64,000 bases of DNA, taken from contig NC_029516.1 of assembly GCF_001577835.2 (NCBI RefSeq), positions 62,435,977-62,499,976 of the forward strand. The letters are read 5' to 3'. Below the pieces are notes generated by a model. The model was given only the letters and a program-made list of their open reading frames with translations. It was not told the origin of the DNA and did not search any database. This stretch comes from Coturnix japonica. Taxonomy: Eukaryota; Chordata; Aves; Galliformes; Phasianidae. Both the position numbers and the translations under genes were made by a program. Within the stretch, counting starts at the first letter, position 1. Each line of letters begins with the position of its first letter. Shown here one piece after another: positions 46,401 to 56,900 of this stretch.

Positions 46401-48779
46401 AAAGAAACCAAATTTTATGCAATATTATAAATCCTCTTGATCAGAGCAACAAGCCACTATGTGCTTTTCTATTCAAAGTTAGTTTCCTCCATTGGTTACT
46501 GTAGTACATATCCATAAACAAAAGCATTAATAAGGCAAGAAATGCTTTACACTAAGAATATACCTACTTAAAGTATTAACTTATGGCAATCAATGAAATA
46601 CTTCTAAAAATGTATAAAATCCCATTATTTCTTGCTGGCAGAAGCAAACGATAATACATACCTTTTTGCATTAGTAATACAGATTATTCTTCCTCTATTT
46701 CCAACACGTTCCGCGTTCTCCATGAGCATGGTTCGAGCCTCATGTTGGTATTCTGTTATTTTACAAAGTGCTTCAACTGCAGCAACCAGCCCATGAAGTA
46801 TGCTGCAGCATTCTGGATCCGCACGAGGATTAGGTGGCCCCACGGCTGCTAAGGCTGCCATCAACTGGATAAAGGAATGACTGAAAGTTATTTTTAAGGC
46901 ATCTGGTAAAGTTTCCAGTTGTGAGAAAAGTTACCATCGTCACTAATTTTATGTTACTTCACATTGTTGGGAGAAAAGCAGAGCAATAGAAGACGTATAT
47001 ATGCTCCCACACTTTGGAAAAACACTGACCCCAGGTTACCCCATGCAGTTGATTTACTATGTGTTAACAAGCCCGTACAATATCCTTTCTCATAGAGAGA
47101 ATACATAGCCATAATTGCAACTTATATCCAACACCTATAAGAAATTCTTACTTTATCAACTGCAATTCCCTTTCATATTCTAAAAATTTGGAAACCCAGT
47201 TGCTTCCTAAAGTAAGTTCTTCAGAGCCCATTAGATATGAGTGAAAGTGAGAATAGAAAATACAAATACTGTTTATATCTTTTACGATTTGCACAAACAA
47301 GTGCAAAATTCAAGAAGTATCACTAATCCACAGATGAAATGCATACCCAACTAATTTCTTCATACCATTTATTTTAATATAATTTGATCCTGAAAGCTGC
47401 TTGTATTTCTGAACATTGCTGCCTATACAGATCACCCAGCCTCCCAGGCTACTACTTATAATGGTACCATGCAATGATTTCAGACCACGTTGATCCACTA
47501 GCATTTTAATTCATAACATAAATACTGAATATAGAATCACTGAATGGCTTGGGTTGGAAGAGACTTTAAAGACCACGAAGTTGTAACCACCCTGCCACAG
47601 GAAGGGTTGCCACCCACCAGATACACATCTTTGCTTATGCTGGGGTCCCCAGGCCTGGATGCAGTCGAGACCTCAGGAGGGCAGAGCAGAATGGAGCCAT
47701 CACCTCCTTTGCTCTGCTGGCCATATCACTTTTGGTGAGGGCCAGGATACAGTTGTTGGCTTTCCTAGCTGCAAGCATGCACTGCTGGCTCCCACCCATC
47801 TTTTTTGTCCACCACAGGGCTGCTCTCAAGACAATTCTTCTCCCAGTTTGTACTCATGCCTGGGACAGCTCCAGTCCAGGTGCAACACTTGCATTTGGCC
47901 TTTTTAAGCCTTGTGCCTTAATACAGCTTCCAGAACGGGCTGCTCCACGATCTTTCCACGCACACAAGTGAGGCTCACTTCTCTAGTGAGTGACAAACAG
48001 GTGCCTCGGTGCTTCTCAACAAGAAGTCCCAGTTACTTACACCCTTCACCTTACACAGGTATAATAAAGACCAACTTAATGTGACTGTCCCTTCCTGGGC
48101 CTTGATTGTTACCCACATCCACTCTTATTTTCAGCCCCAGAGCTGCATGTCTGTTACACAGGTAGATTTCAAGAGCAAAGGGCAGACTTCTCTTGCTCCG
48201 AGCAGAGGAGAGGCTGCTGTATCCACTATCTTGCATTTTATTGGAATCTATCTCCTCAAGGCTGAAAGCCAGGTTAGTTTCTTTCCCTCACAGGGACTTA
48301 AGACAGCGCTGTCAGTCTGCCTGCAACACTGCACAGTACGACATCACCCTCTCTCATATTTCTGGATATTGCACTGCCTGATGATTTTCCTCATTCAATC
48401 TAGACACCTGATTGAGTAAGTAGTTCATTGAGCTGGGCATACTGGGAACCCCTTCCCCCCCAACCCTCAGTCCCTTGGGGGATGCAGGAGCTTCCCACAA
48501 CCAAAACCCTGGGCAGCTATCTTTGTACCTATGGAGGGCGCCCATTGCTGCTCCCAGCCCTGCCCCTCAGCGTCTCCCACACAAGCTGGCAGCCCCTGCC
48601 TGTTCTCATCTCACCCTGGGGACTCCCCATTTGCAGGACCTGAAGAGTGGGTGAAGACCCCACCCTGCCTCCACCCATTCATTTCCTGCTGTGCTGCAGA
48701 ACATGCCTGCACGGGAGTTAATCACCTTGGAGCAACTAGTAACACATCACAATTTATCCTGTAAATATACTAAACATTC

Positions 48780-48815
<36 letters not shown>

Positions 48816-50450
48816 ACAAATACCTCTTGCAAGTTCTGGTCTTCTTGGGTCCAAGAATTCAAAACATGAGCTCCAGAATCACTCACAATGAAATTAACCT
48901 AAAAGTATATTAAAAGTTCACGTCAGATAATAGTTAAGACCATGGATTATGGTTACATCTCCAGCTCTATACTGACAAGGACTACACCTCCTCCTTCAGA
49001 CTGATACCCAGCAGATGTTTGCAATTACAAGCCAAACTAAAAATAAGACATACACAAAAAGCACTCAGTCCTGCCACATTTATATTACTTTGAGACTAAA
49101 TGATCAGCAACTTCTTATTCAAACATTTACTTTTAAGCTATCAAATCAACCTTGATACTGAGTTAGTATTTCAGGCTATTATGAAGTTTTAATAAATAGG
49201 TAATATTTTCAGTAGAAAAATCTACCGCAAAGCCCAAATACTGCAGTACAGCAAGCTGTTCTCCAGATGTCACAATAGATTACAAGGTAAATACCCAGCA
49301 AGATCTACTCCATGTCAGACAGCAAAACACATTGTAAAGTCAGCAGAAACAGTCAAGAGGAAGAACATCTTCCATCTCAATTTCTGGATCTTACAGCACA
49401 CAGGCTTCAGATTAGTTAAAAGATATACACCAACAGAGAATATACTTGATGCAATCCCACGGTGAGACAAGACTGCAGTTTAAATTAAGTATATGCTGCC
49501 TAAGAGCCAGGACACGCAATCCGCCAAAGCAGTGAGGCTGACATATCAAAGCACTGAACTTCCAGCAGCATTGGTTAGTGTCAAGCAAAGCCCTTCTGCT
49601 TTCTGAAACGGGCTGTTGGTTGCCATTACTTTGCAGTAATATCATCGTCACAACTTTTTTTTCCCCCACATTTCTTAAGGTGATCAGCCCCAGGAAATTT
49701 CCTAAGAGTTTACCCAATAATATGACAGCATCAAGAACCAGAGGTTAGTGACAGAGCCACCAGGTATTTCTGCTTCTAAAGAGCAGCTCTGAACCCTCTT
49801 ACCTTTTCAGACCTGCCCTTAGACAGATATCCCACCTATTCAAACCTGCCCTTAGAGAGATATCCTACCGATGCCTATTCCCATCCAATTCCTTTGGAGT
49901 TGGCATTGAACACCCTGAAGTGCTGCCACGTCTACATATTTAGAACCAGAGTATGATATGCAGCAAGTCCCCCCTCAAGTTTTGTGAGCGTGTTACCTTA
50001 AAGCACGTCTCACGTTCTGCACAAAACAAAGGCCCCCAAAATTAACATCTAATGGGACTCTGACGCTATTTAAAGAAATTTTACAAACTCACTGTATCAA
50101 CAATATTAATACACTCATATAATAAATCAGACTTAGCCTTATAACAACAGCAAGCAGCATTAAAAGCTTTATAAAAACATCAATGTACCCATTACGTATC
50201 ATGTAGAATTTGTCGAAAAACTTACCAGTTTCTTGAAAGGAAAAATGTCATACATTATTCTGCAGTACTCCATAGATGATTCCACTGAACAGGTCCATAG
50301 TGACTTCGATATAGGTGCTAGAGGTATGATTCCTTGGGTCCGATTCTTCACTAACATGTCAAATTCAACATGCTGTCTGCAGGATTCTGCCATATACGGG
50401 CAGTGATCCACAACAAAAACAGTTTTATGAGACTCAGAGAAGATTTTCAT
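31472..50450 (-). CDS. INTS13: INTS13 (Asunder), Integrator complex subunit 13, 706 aa
   Basis: Sixteen coding exons, in transcript order: 50450-50226, 48898-48824, 46864-46662, 46396-46316, 45028-44938, 43427-43299, 41800-41716, 38966-38877, 38621-38532, 36657-36479, 35695-35525, 35121-34967, 34006-33776, 32718-32579, 31869-31734, 31511-31472. They sum to 2121 nt with every phase matching, giving 706 residues, the human length as I recall it. The start [20 protein letters not shown] and end [12 protein letters not shown] match human INTS13 closely. The N-terminal half carries the VWA-like and beta-barrel folds that pair with INTS14. The C-terminal part has a basic stretch (KKRGRKR, nuclear-localisation type), an acidic/Pro segment ([14 protein letters not shown]) and the helix that docks the INTS4/9/11 cleavage module. 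The protein works in the nucleus in 3'-end processing of snRNAs and enhancer RNAs; the fly orthologue asunder also affects dynein at the nuclear envelope. Donors GTTAAA (34966-34961) and GTTTGT (31733-31728) are weak. Confidence 0.97.
37505..37945. repeat. GC-rich repeat-like block in an INTS13 intron, family not assigned
   Basis: An abrupt GC-rich island in AT-rich intron DNA, with internal near-repeats of a 'cagcccacagaggacccc / cagcctgtggagggtcccc / catggagagcccatgc' kind. Units of this sort recur as dispersed repeats in bird genomes, but I cannot name the family. A CR1 copy begins right after it at 37949. Confidence 0.45.
37949..38210 (-). repeat. CR1 LINE, truncated 3' end
   Basis: AGAATCACAGAATCACAGAA opens the block, followed by the same young-subfamily sequence as at 2144. 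It lies in the INTS13 intron between exons ending 38532 and starting 36657 and reads in the same direction as INTS13. Confidence 0.93.
39468..39765 (-). repeat. CR1 LINE, different subfamily
   Basis: It starts 'ggaatcatcaaattatcaag gttggaaaagacc' (tail end at left) and includes 'ccaccacctccctgggcagt' and 'taaaaccattccctctagtt'. The wording differs steadily from the copy at 37949, so this is another, older CR1 subfamily. Intronic in INTS13. Confidence 0.9.
41345..41675 (-). repeat. CR1 LINE, longest of the near-identical copies
   Basis: Same subfamily as the copies at 2144, 37949 and 54454, extending about 80 bases farther from the tail ('aaaaccatttcccctagtcc'). It ends 40 bases from an INTS13 exon (41716-41800). 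Confidence 0.93.
45505..45687 (+). repeat. CR1 LINE 3' fragment
   Basis: Wording 'ggaagcgctcaaggccaggc', 'tggggctctgagcaacctgg' and the end CCATTTTATGATAG mark the last 180 bases of a CR1 in plus orientation. Intronic in INTS13. Confidence 0.88.
47533..47995 (-). repeat. CR1 LINE fragment
   Basis: The left edge is AGAATCACTGAATGGCTTGG, a variant tail. It then runs through 'ctggggtccccaggcctgga' and 'ccagtccaggtgcaacactt'. The minus orientation matches INTS13. The right boundary is uncertain; open frames to 48419 may include more decayed repeat. Confidence 0.83.
48430..48730. other. GC-rich intron block, nothing recognised
   Basis: A C-rich patch next to the CR1-derived stretch and just upstream, in plus-strand terms, of the TA microsatellite. 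It has frames of 60-77 codons but no domain. Confidence 0.4.
48782..48813. repeat. (TA)n microsatellite beside an INTS13 splice donor
   Basis: A pure TA run of 16 units ends 10 bases from the exon at 48824-48898. On the INTS13 strand it starts about 11 bases into the intron, directly after the donor GTATTT. Confidence 0.93.
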
Positions 50451-50999
50451 TTTCTTCCTAAAACAGATATTACAGTTAGAAAAAAAAACAATGTAGGAGA
50501 CAAACGTATCACTGAATTACTGCAGGGTTCATAGAGCACTAAAACATTTGACTAGAACACTTGAGTTCTGAAGGGGTTATCTCAAACTATTTAGATTATA
50601 CATTGTATCCAATAGGTGTAGCAACATCCTATTAGGCTTCAGGACGCACTACAGAGACTATTCACATAAAAATATCTTAGCCCTTATATTTAGCTTTCTA
50701 GATGCATAATCATTTCTTTGTCCCCTAGGAGGAAAGATACAGAAAGTACGAACACATACAGTTGAGAATTAATAACACACTGCATTACCTTCCTCCCTCC
50801 TGTGATTAAAAGCTACATTTAAGCAAAAATCGTACTGCTAGCTAGAGCTTTCCTACTAAAGGTAACATGAAAAAGACACACACGATTAGACCACACGGGC
50901 TGTGACAGTATTGAGGCTCTCAGGTCAACTTCCAGCCTTTGCTTTACACTTCTCAGTCAGAAAAAAGGAAAGGAGAAGCACACGAGAAAGACGATGAGG

Positions 51000-51700
51000 G
51001 CACAGGGGGATGGGGGGCGCGGGCGGCGTCTCTTACTTGGGCCGGCTCCTGCGTTGCTGCAGCAGTCCCGGGCCTCCTCCGCGCCGTGCCCGTGCCCTGC
51101 CGCGGGCTCGCTCCGGTGAGGAGGGGTAGGCCCCGCGGGGCGCCCTAGAGAGGGCCGGGCGCGGTCGCCTTCGGCCGGGCGTCCTCCATGCCCCTCCGCT
51201 CGCTTCCTCGGCCGGCTCGGCGGGGAGCGCAGGGCCCGGCTCCGGTCTCCGCGCCCGACGCCCGCGGGGGTGGGAGAAGCGGCCGCAGCCCCCCCCGCTC
51301 CGCCCACCCCTGAGGCCGCGAGACCCCCGCGCGGCCACTTACGCCGCTGGAGTAACGGCTCCCCCAGCGCTGGCAGGGGGAGCGCCTCTCCCCTCACCTC
51401 CCCTCAGCCCTCCACTCCCCGCCGGCCCCGCCAGCCAGCAGGGCCCCGGCGGCGAGCCGGGATCACGCAGCCGCCATGGCCCCGCCGCCCGCCCGCCCCG
51501 CAGCGGGACACACTACGCGAGATCCCGCGAGACTAACGGGGGAGGTACGAAGAAGAGTGGACGGTGAGGTGAGGCCTCGCGAGACTTGATGGCTGAGGCG
51601 CAGCGCGGCCGCCCTCGCTCCACCCCCGCCGCCATTTGACAGCGGGGCGGGCAGCCGGGACTCAGCCGGCACCGCCGGTCATGAGTGAGTGAGGGAGCCG
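51000..51700. promoter_or_regulatory. Bidirectional CpG-island promoter of INTS13 and FGFR1OP2
   Basis: A sharp CpG island separates the head-to-head genes. On the minus strand, donors GTAAGA (51036-51031) and GTAAGTG (51342-51336) mark two possible INTS13 noncoding first exons. On the plus strand GTGAGT at 51685 marks the likely end of the FGFR1OP2 noncoding first exon. Three CGCGAGA elements lie between them (51516-51522, 51526-51532, 51578-51584), the last inside CTCGCGAGA. This matches the TCTCGCGAGA promoter motif known from TATA-less, often bidirectional promoters. Confidence 0.85.
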
Positions 51701-53945
51701 GGGCTCGGTGGGAGGCTGGTGTGGGGAGGGGTGGTGGAAGAGGTTGGTGGGAGCTGCTGTCAGCCTCAACCTGCCCGCTGTGTCGCGACAGGTGGCCTGA
51801 GTCGCGATAGGCCTGGCGTGACTGAGGGAAGGGCGGACAGCGCACTCCTCTAAACTGTGGGGCTGCGTAGTGTGAGAGAGAAAAGGAAGAATTAGGCTAC
51901 ATTATAAGGTGGTTTTCTATACTGAGGAAAGCAGACGCAATAGCAGAGGGAGGCTGCGGTGCTGGCGGAGCCTTTGTTTTTTGTTTGGTAAAGTGCAGCC
52001 CAATGAGGTAATGAAAGCAATTAGTCAATGGCAGGAGGCGGCAGGAAATGAGTGTGGGGCAGCAGCGTTGTTGTGCTGCTGGAGTTGCTGCTCCCATTGC
52101 TACCTGTTGGCCTGGAGCGGCTGTGGGGTGATAGCTGTGTATGGAGCTGGGGCAGAGGGCACTGAGGTGTGCTACTGTAGTCCTTGTGCTTGCACATTGA
52201 GGGTCGGTTTGAGACTGATATCTTTGATTCATTGATCTTTGTTTTTTTCTTTCTGAATGTTCGGGTTAACTCACAGTTCTGTTTTATGGCAAGGCAATGC
52301 TTTTGTTCTTAACAGGCAGCCAGCTGAGAAAGTAGAAAGTACTGTAAGTGCCAAGAGTGAGGCTGCTGCTGTGCCAGAAGGAATCCTAGTCAAGATTTGG
52401 CTCTTTGGATCTCATGATACAAACAGCAATCCTCCTCCTGGGGGACTGTGCGGGATGAAAAACAGGCTGTGGCTTCAGGCTTGTCAGATCTCCCACTCCA
52501 TGATGTGGGTTTGGGGCTGCTGCCTGATTCAGGGCTGCCTTCTTCCTGCACAAGGTGCCCCAGCTCAGTCACCGTGAAAAAGCAAGTCAGTTTTTGTGCC
52601 AGGAAGGAGTCGCTTTTTGTCTCACGCCGTCAAAATGATAGTGCACGGAAGGATGAATGTGTGCTGTGTTTCAAATGTGGTGTTGATGCAAATTATCAGA
52701 GGTGTTAACTGCGTTGTAGTCTGAATGCAAAACGTATTTTGTGCTCGTGGGGAGGCCTGAGAGGCTTGTTTTGCAGTGGCTGGAGAATTCGTGGCCTGGG
52801 AATTGAGTTAATGTCTGCTCTTCAAATTCTCCTGAAACACTGAGCTAATTAAATCAACTTCGGTAGCAGTTCGGTCATCTGTCATGGGGGTTCATGTTTT
52901 GTCTGTAACCATTTTGTAGACCAGTGAGAATGTGAGACCGGATTTGGAAGGAGGAGTAGCACACGAGTAAAGCAGATCCTTAAAAGCACCGCAATATGTT
53001 GTCACCACCTGAAATGTTATCCAGAGTTCTAGCAGCATCTGGACAATACCCCCAGAAATATGGTCTGAGTTTTGGGTTGTCCAGTGTGGAGCCAGGAACT
53101 GAGCCTGGTGATCCTTATGGGTCCCTTCCTATTTGGGATATTCTTTGGTTCCTTTCTATGTAATATTCAAAAGAGCTCCAGCTGCTAAAACACAGTGTGT
53201 AAGTGAACCGCCTCTGGTAACACACTAATCTACTGAAGAACCCAAATACGTAAATACTTCATATTTACGAAAATCTCTCCTTCAGCAAAGTTGAGGTAAT
53301 TTCTACTTAGAGCTCCTGCAATTAGAAGGCTGGTATTTTAATTATGCGATTAGTTCTTTGTCTTAGCTAAATGGCAGTATTGCTCTATCCTGTTGAAAAC
53401 AGCACATTTTACAGTTTCATTTCAGGCTGTGATGCTTGTGTTCGTTTATAGACATGAAGATAACACAGGCCTTTGGCTTTCAGACTTTTCCCTAAGTAAT
53501 TTTCCTCTACGTTGCCACTTTTAGTTCTTCTTTCTCTACTGATTTAATTAGTCAAAATCTTCAAGCCCTCTGTATCCTTTTTGGTGTTCTCTTTTGTCTT
53601 GAATTTATACCTCTCAGGTGGCAAGAGAATATCAAATGTTCTCATCACAACACGGTTTACTTTCGTTCCTTTGCTGTTATCCGTGATCTCAACAGCAAGC
53701 AAAAAGCAGGAAATGGAAAGCCAGCCTTGCAGTAATTTTAAGTCATATGAATTATTTTCTACTCCTAAAAGACAGCGTGGGTCTAAAATGTCAGCTCTCA
53801 TTGTTATGGGGATGAGGAGAATGTTGTAGTCAGCTGCTTCATACTTAGGAAAAGTGCGTGTATGTGTGTGTGTTACAGAGATAGTGGTTCTGTCTATAGC
53901 AAACGGGTGCTGCTGTGAAAAATAATACATTTCTTATCTTTAGAA

Positions 53946-56900
53946 ATGAGTTGCACAATTGAGAAAGCCTTAGCAGATGCCAAAGCACTGGTGGAACGGC
54001 TGCGGGAACACGACAACGCTGCAGAAGCTCTTATTGAACAGACTACAGCTCTTAATAAACGGGTTGAAGCGATGAAGCAGGTTTGTTTTTCAACTTTGTT
54101 TACTCCGTCAGGAGTAGAATTTGGAAACACATCATTTAAAGTCATTTCTGTGGTGTGTTAAGCAATGTAGAATCAGCGTGTTATTTGGCTAATCCTTTAA
54201 TGCCATACAAAGTATTCTTCTTGTGGGTGTGGCTGTCATCTAAAATTAGGCTGTTTATAATTTAGTTTGACCCTGCGAGGAACTGTTGCCTGCTGTTGTA
54301 GCTTAAACATTGAAAGTTGGTGTTTGTGTTAAGGGCACAGGTACAAATGGGGTTAGTGTCCTGCTAAGCATTCTGTGCTGCCTTGTGTTTTGTTCTTCTG
54401 TCAAATACTACTTGTTTTGTGATTCAGATGAGCAGATTTAGTTGTACAGAGGTCACACAGAATCACAGAATGACCCGGGTTGGAAGGGACCTCAAGGATC
54501 ATGTAGTTCCAACCCCCCTGCCTGGCAGGGCCACCAAACATACACCTTTACTAGATCAGGTTGCCCAGGGCCCCGTCCAACCTGGTCTTGAACATCTCCA
54601 AGGATGTTCATCCACAACCTCCCTGGGCAGCCTGTTCCAGGGCCTAACCACTCTCCTAGTGAAGAACTTCCCCCTAACAGCCAACCTAAATCTTCCCTCT
54701 TTAGTGTTTTCTGTTTAGAACACTTCATCTTTTCACTGTCTCCTTTTCTTTCCAGGTAGCCTTTTAGGCTTATTCACTATTATTTCCAATCTGATGTGAA
54801 GCTGTCCAAGGCATATCATTAGGTTGAGTGTGACTTTCACTAGAGAATTTCTGCAAAACATAAAGGTGTCTGCTGTCTTTCCACTTGGAAGTTCATCCTG
54901 TCATTTCTGTTTTAATACATGTTAATGAGCCTGTAAAGTAACAAAATCCTGCATGTTGAGGTTGGTACTAGATGATCTTTGAAGTCCCTTCCAACCCAAG
55001 CTATTGTAATATTCTATTCTGTATACTTCATCCTTGTGAAACTAGTCACGCAGAGGCTTTGTAACCTTAGATCAATAGCATCACATTTCCCGACTTGTTG
55101 AGAGCCAGGACTCATGCATTTAGGTCCATGTGATTTGTACTCATACACGTGCTTTAAGGCATCAGGAAGCCACAGAGGTGTTAGTACCTCATGGCTATTC
55201 TTTACCACGTGTTTGTCAGCTGTAATGATCTGATGGTGAATTTGACCTGCACCAGCTGGAGGTTAAACCACGCCCACTACGGAGACCTGAGGTATCAAAC
55301 TTGGTTTAAAGTGAGCATCTCTATAGGGCAGTAAGTTGACAACACCTCCAGATGTGGGTTTGGTTATATAATTAATTAAAATGAAACATCTATCTCGCTG
55401 GTTACAGACTTTGACTGACATTAGAACTGGTTCTTAGTGACTTGCTGAGTAACGTTTGCCGTTGGTTACTGAAATATGGGGGGTTTGGGGTTTTTTTTCT
55501 TTTTTTTTTTTCTTTTTTTAATAACTAGTACCAAGAGGAAATTCAGGAGCTTAATGAAGTAGCAAGACATCGTCCTCGCTCTACGTTAGTGATGGGTATC
55601 CAACAGGAAAACAGACAGATCAGGGAGTTACAGCAGGAGAATAAAGGTAAGATTAACATTCTCTCATATTCAGGTTTTAGCCTGCATCACTCCAACCAGT
55701 GATACTTTCCTAACTGACCCGAGTCCCAAAGAATATTTTATAGAAGTTTTCTTGTAAGCAAAACCTATCAGTTTAACTGATCACAATATCAGCTAATGCA
55801 AAGCCTAAATGGCTCAGCACCAGAACCATGAGTAACAAAAAGAGCTGTACAGAACAACTGATTCAGTCCATACTTTGTGTTTGGTATAAGTGAGGAGACT
55901 AAGTACTGCTTCTACAATGTAAGTATCTATATGAAGATATATTTTCCCATTTCTTTAAAATAACTGACGTCAGGAAAACTTGATGTGTAAGTATAGCAGT
56001 ACAATTCCTTCTGAAATTCCATACACTAGGAATTAACAAATGAACAGCAGAATCTGTTTCTGGCTGAGCAAGAAGATTCTTGGGCAGTTACAACTGAAAT
56101 ATTTGCAGACGCAGCCAAGACTTGATGGTGGAAGTTGGGGGCATGCTTACTTAAGGGTTTAGTTCAGTTTTCTCAGGCGGTAGCATTTTTGCAGTGTGTT
56201 TCAGTTCTTCTCTGATAAAGTTTAACTGAATATCACATTTTATTGGTAGAACTGCGAACATCTCTTGAAGAACATCAGTCTGCTTTGGAACTCATAATGA
56301 GCAAGTACAGAGAACAGATGTTTAGGTTGCTTATGGCAAGCAAGAAGGATGATCCAAGTATAATAATGAAATTAAAAGAGCAACATTCCAAGGTAATTAT
56401 TTTGGTTTATTGGCTTTAAGGGTTTTTTTTGTTGTTGTTTTCCCACTAACATGTAAGTTAGTTTATAATGAACCAACACAAAACTTGCATCATCTCAGTT
56501 CTTATACTATTGTATGAACTAGTTCTAATGAAACACAAATGGGAAACTTGATCCATCTAGTAGGTCAACCTTACCAGCTGCTGATATATTTAAGCTTTTA
56601 TCAAGTAGTCATTACCATATCTCCTTAATTTACTTTTGCTTTGCTTAGGTCTTTAAAGCAACTGCTCAGTTGTAGTTCCAGGTATGCATAGATCTCAGTC
56701 TAAATGCCTCAGATTGCTGTCTTTAACTTATGCTTGTGACTCCAACAAATAATTAGTTAATCTGTGCTTACTGGAAAGGGTGGAAGGAGTAAGCCAAACA
56801 TTTAGCAAAGCAGTACCAAAACGTTTTATTTGGTATTAGCGCTGTAAGTTAGCTTTATCTCTTGTGTATTTGATACCTTTGGTACCCGGGTCAATCCTTT

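Noticed and set aside
48009-48419. 136-codon frame in an INTS13 intron
   Set aside because: Lies next to and partly in decayed CR1-like sequence, antisense to INTS13, with no domain.
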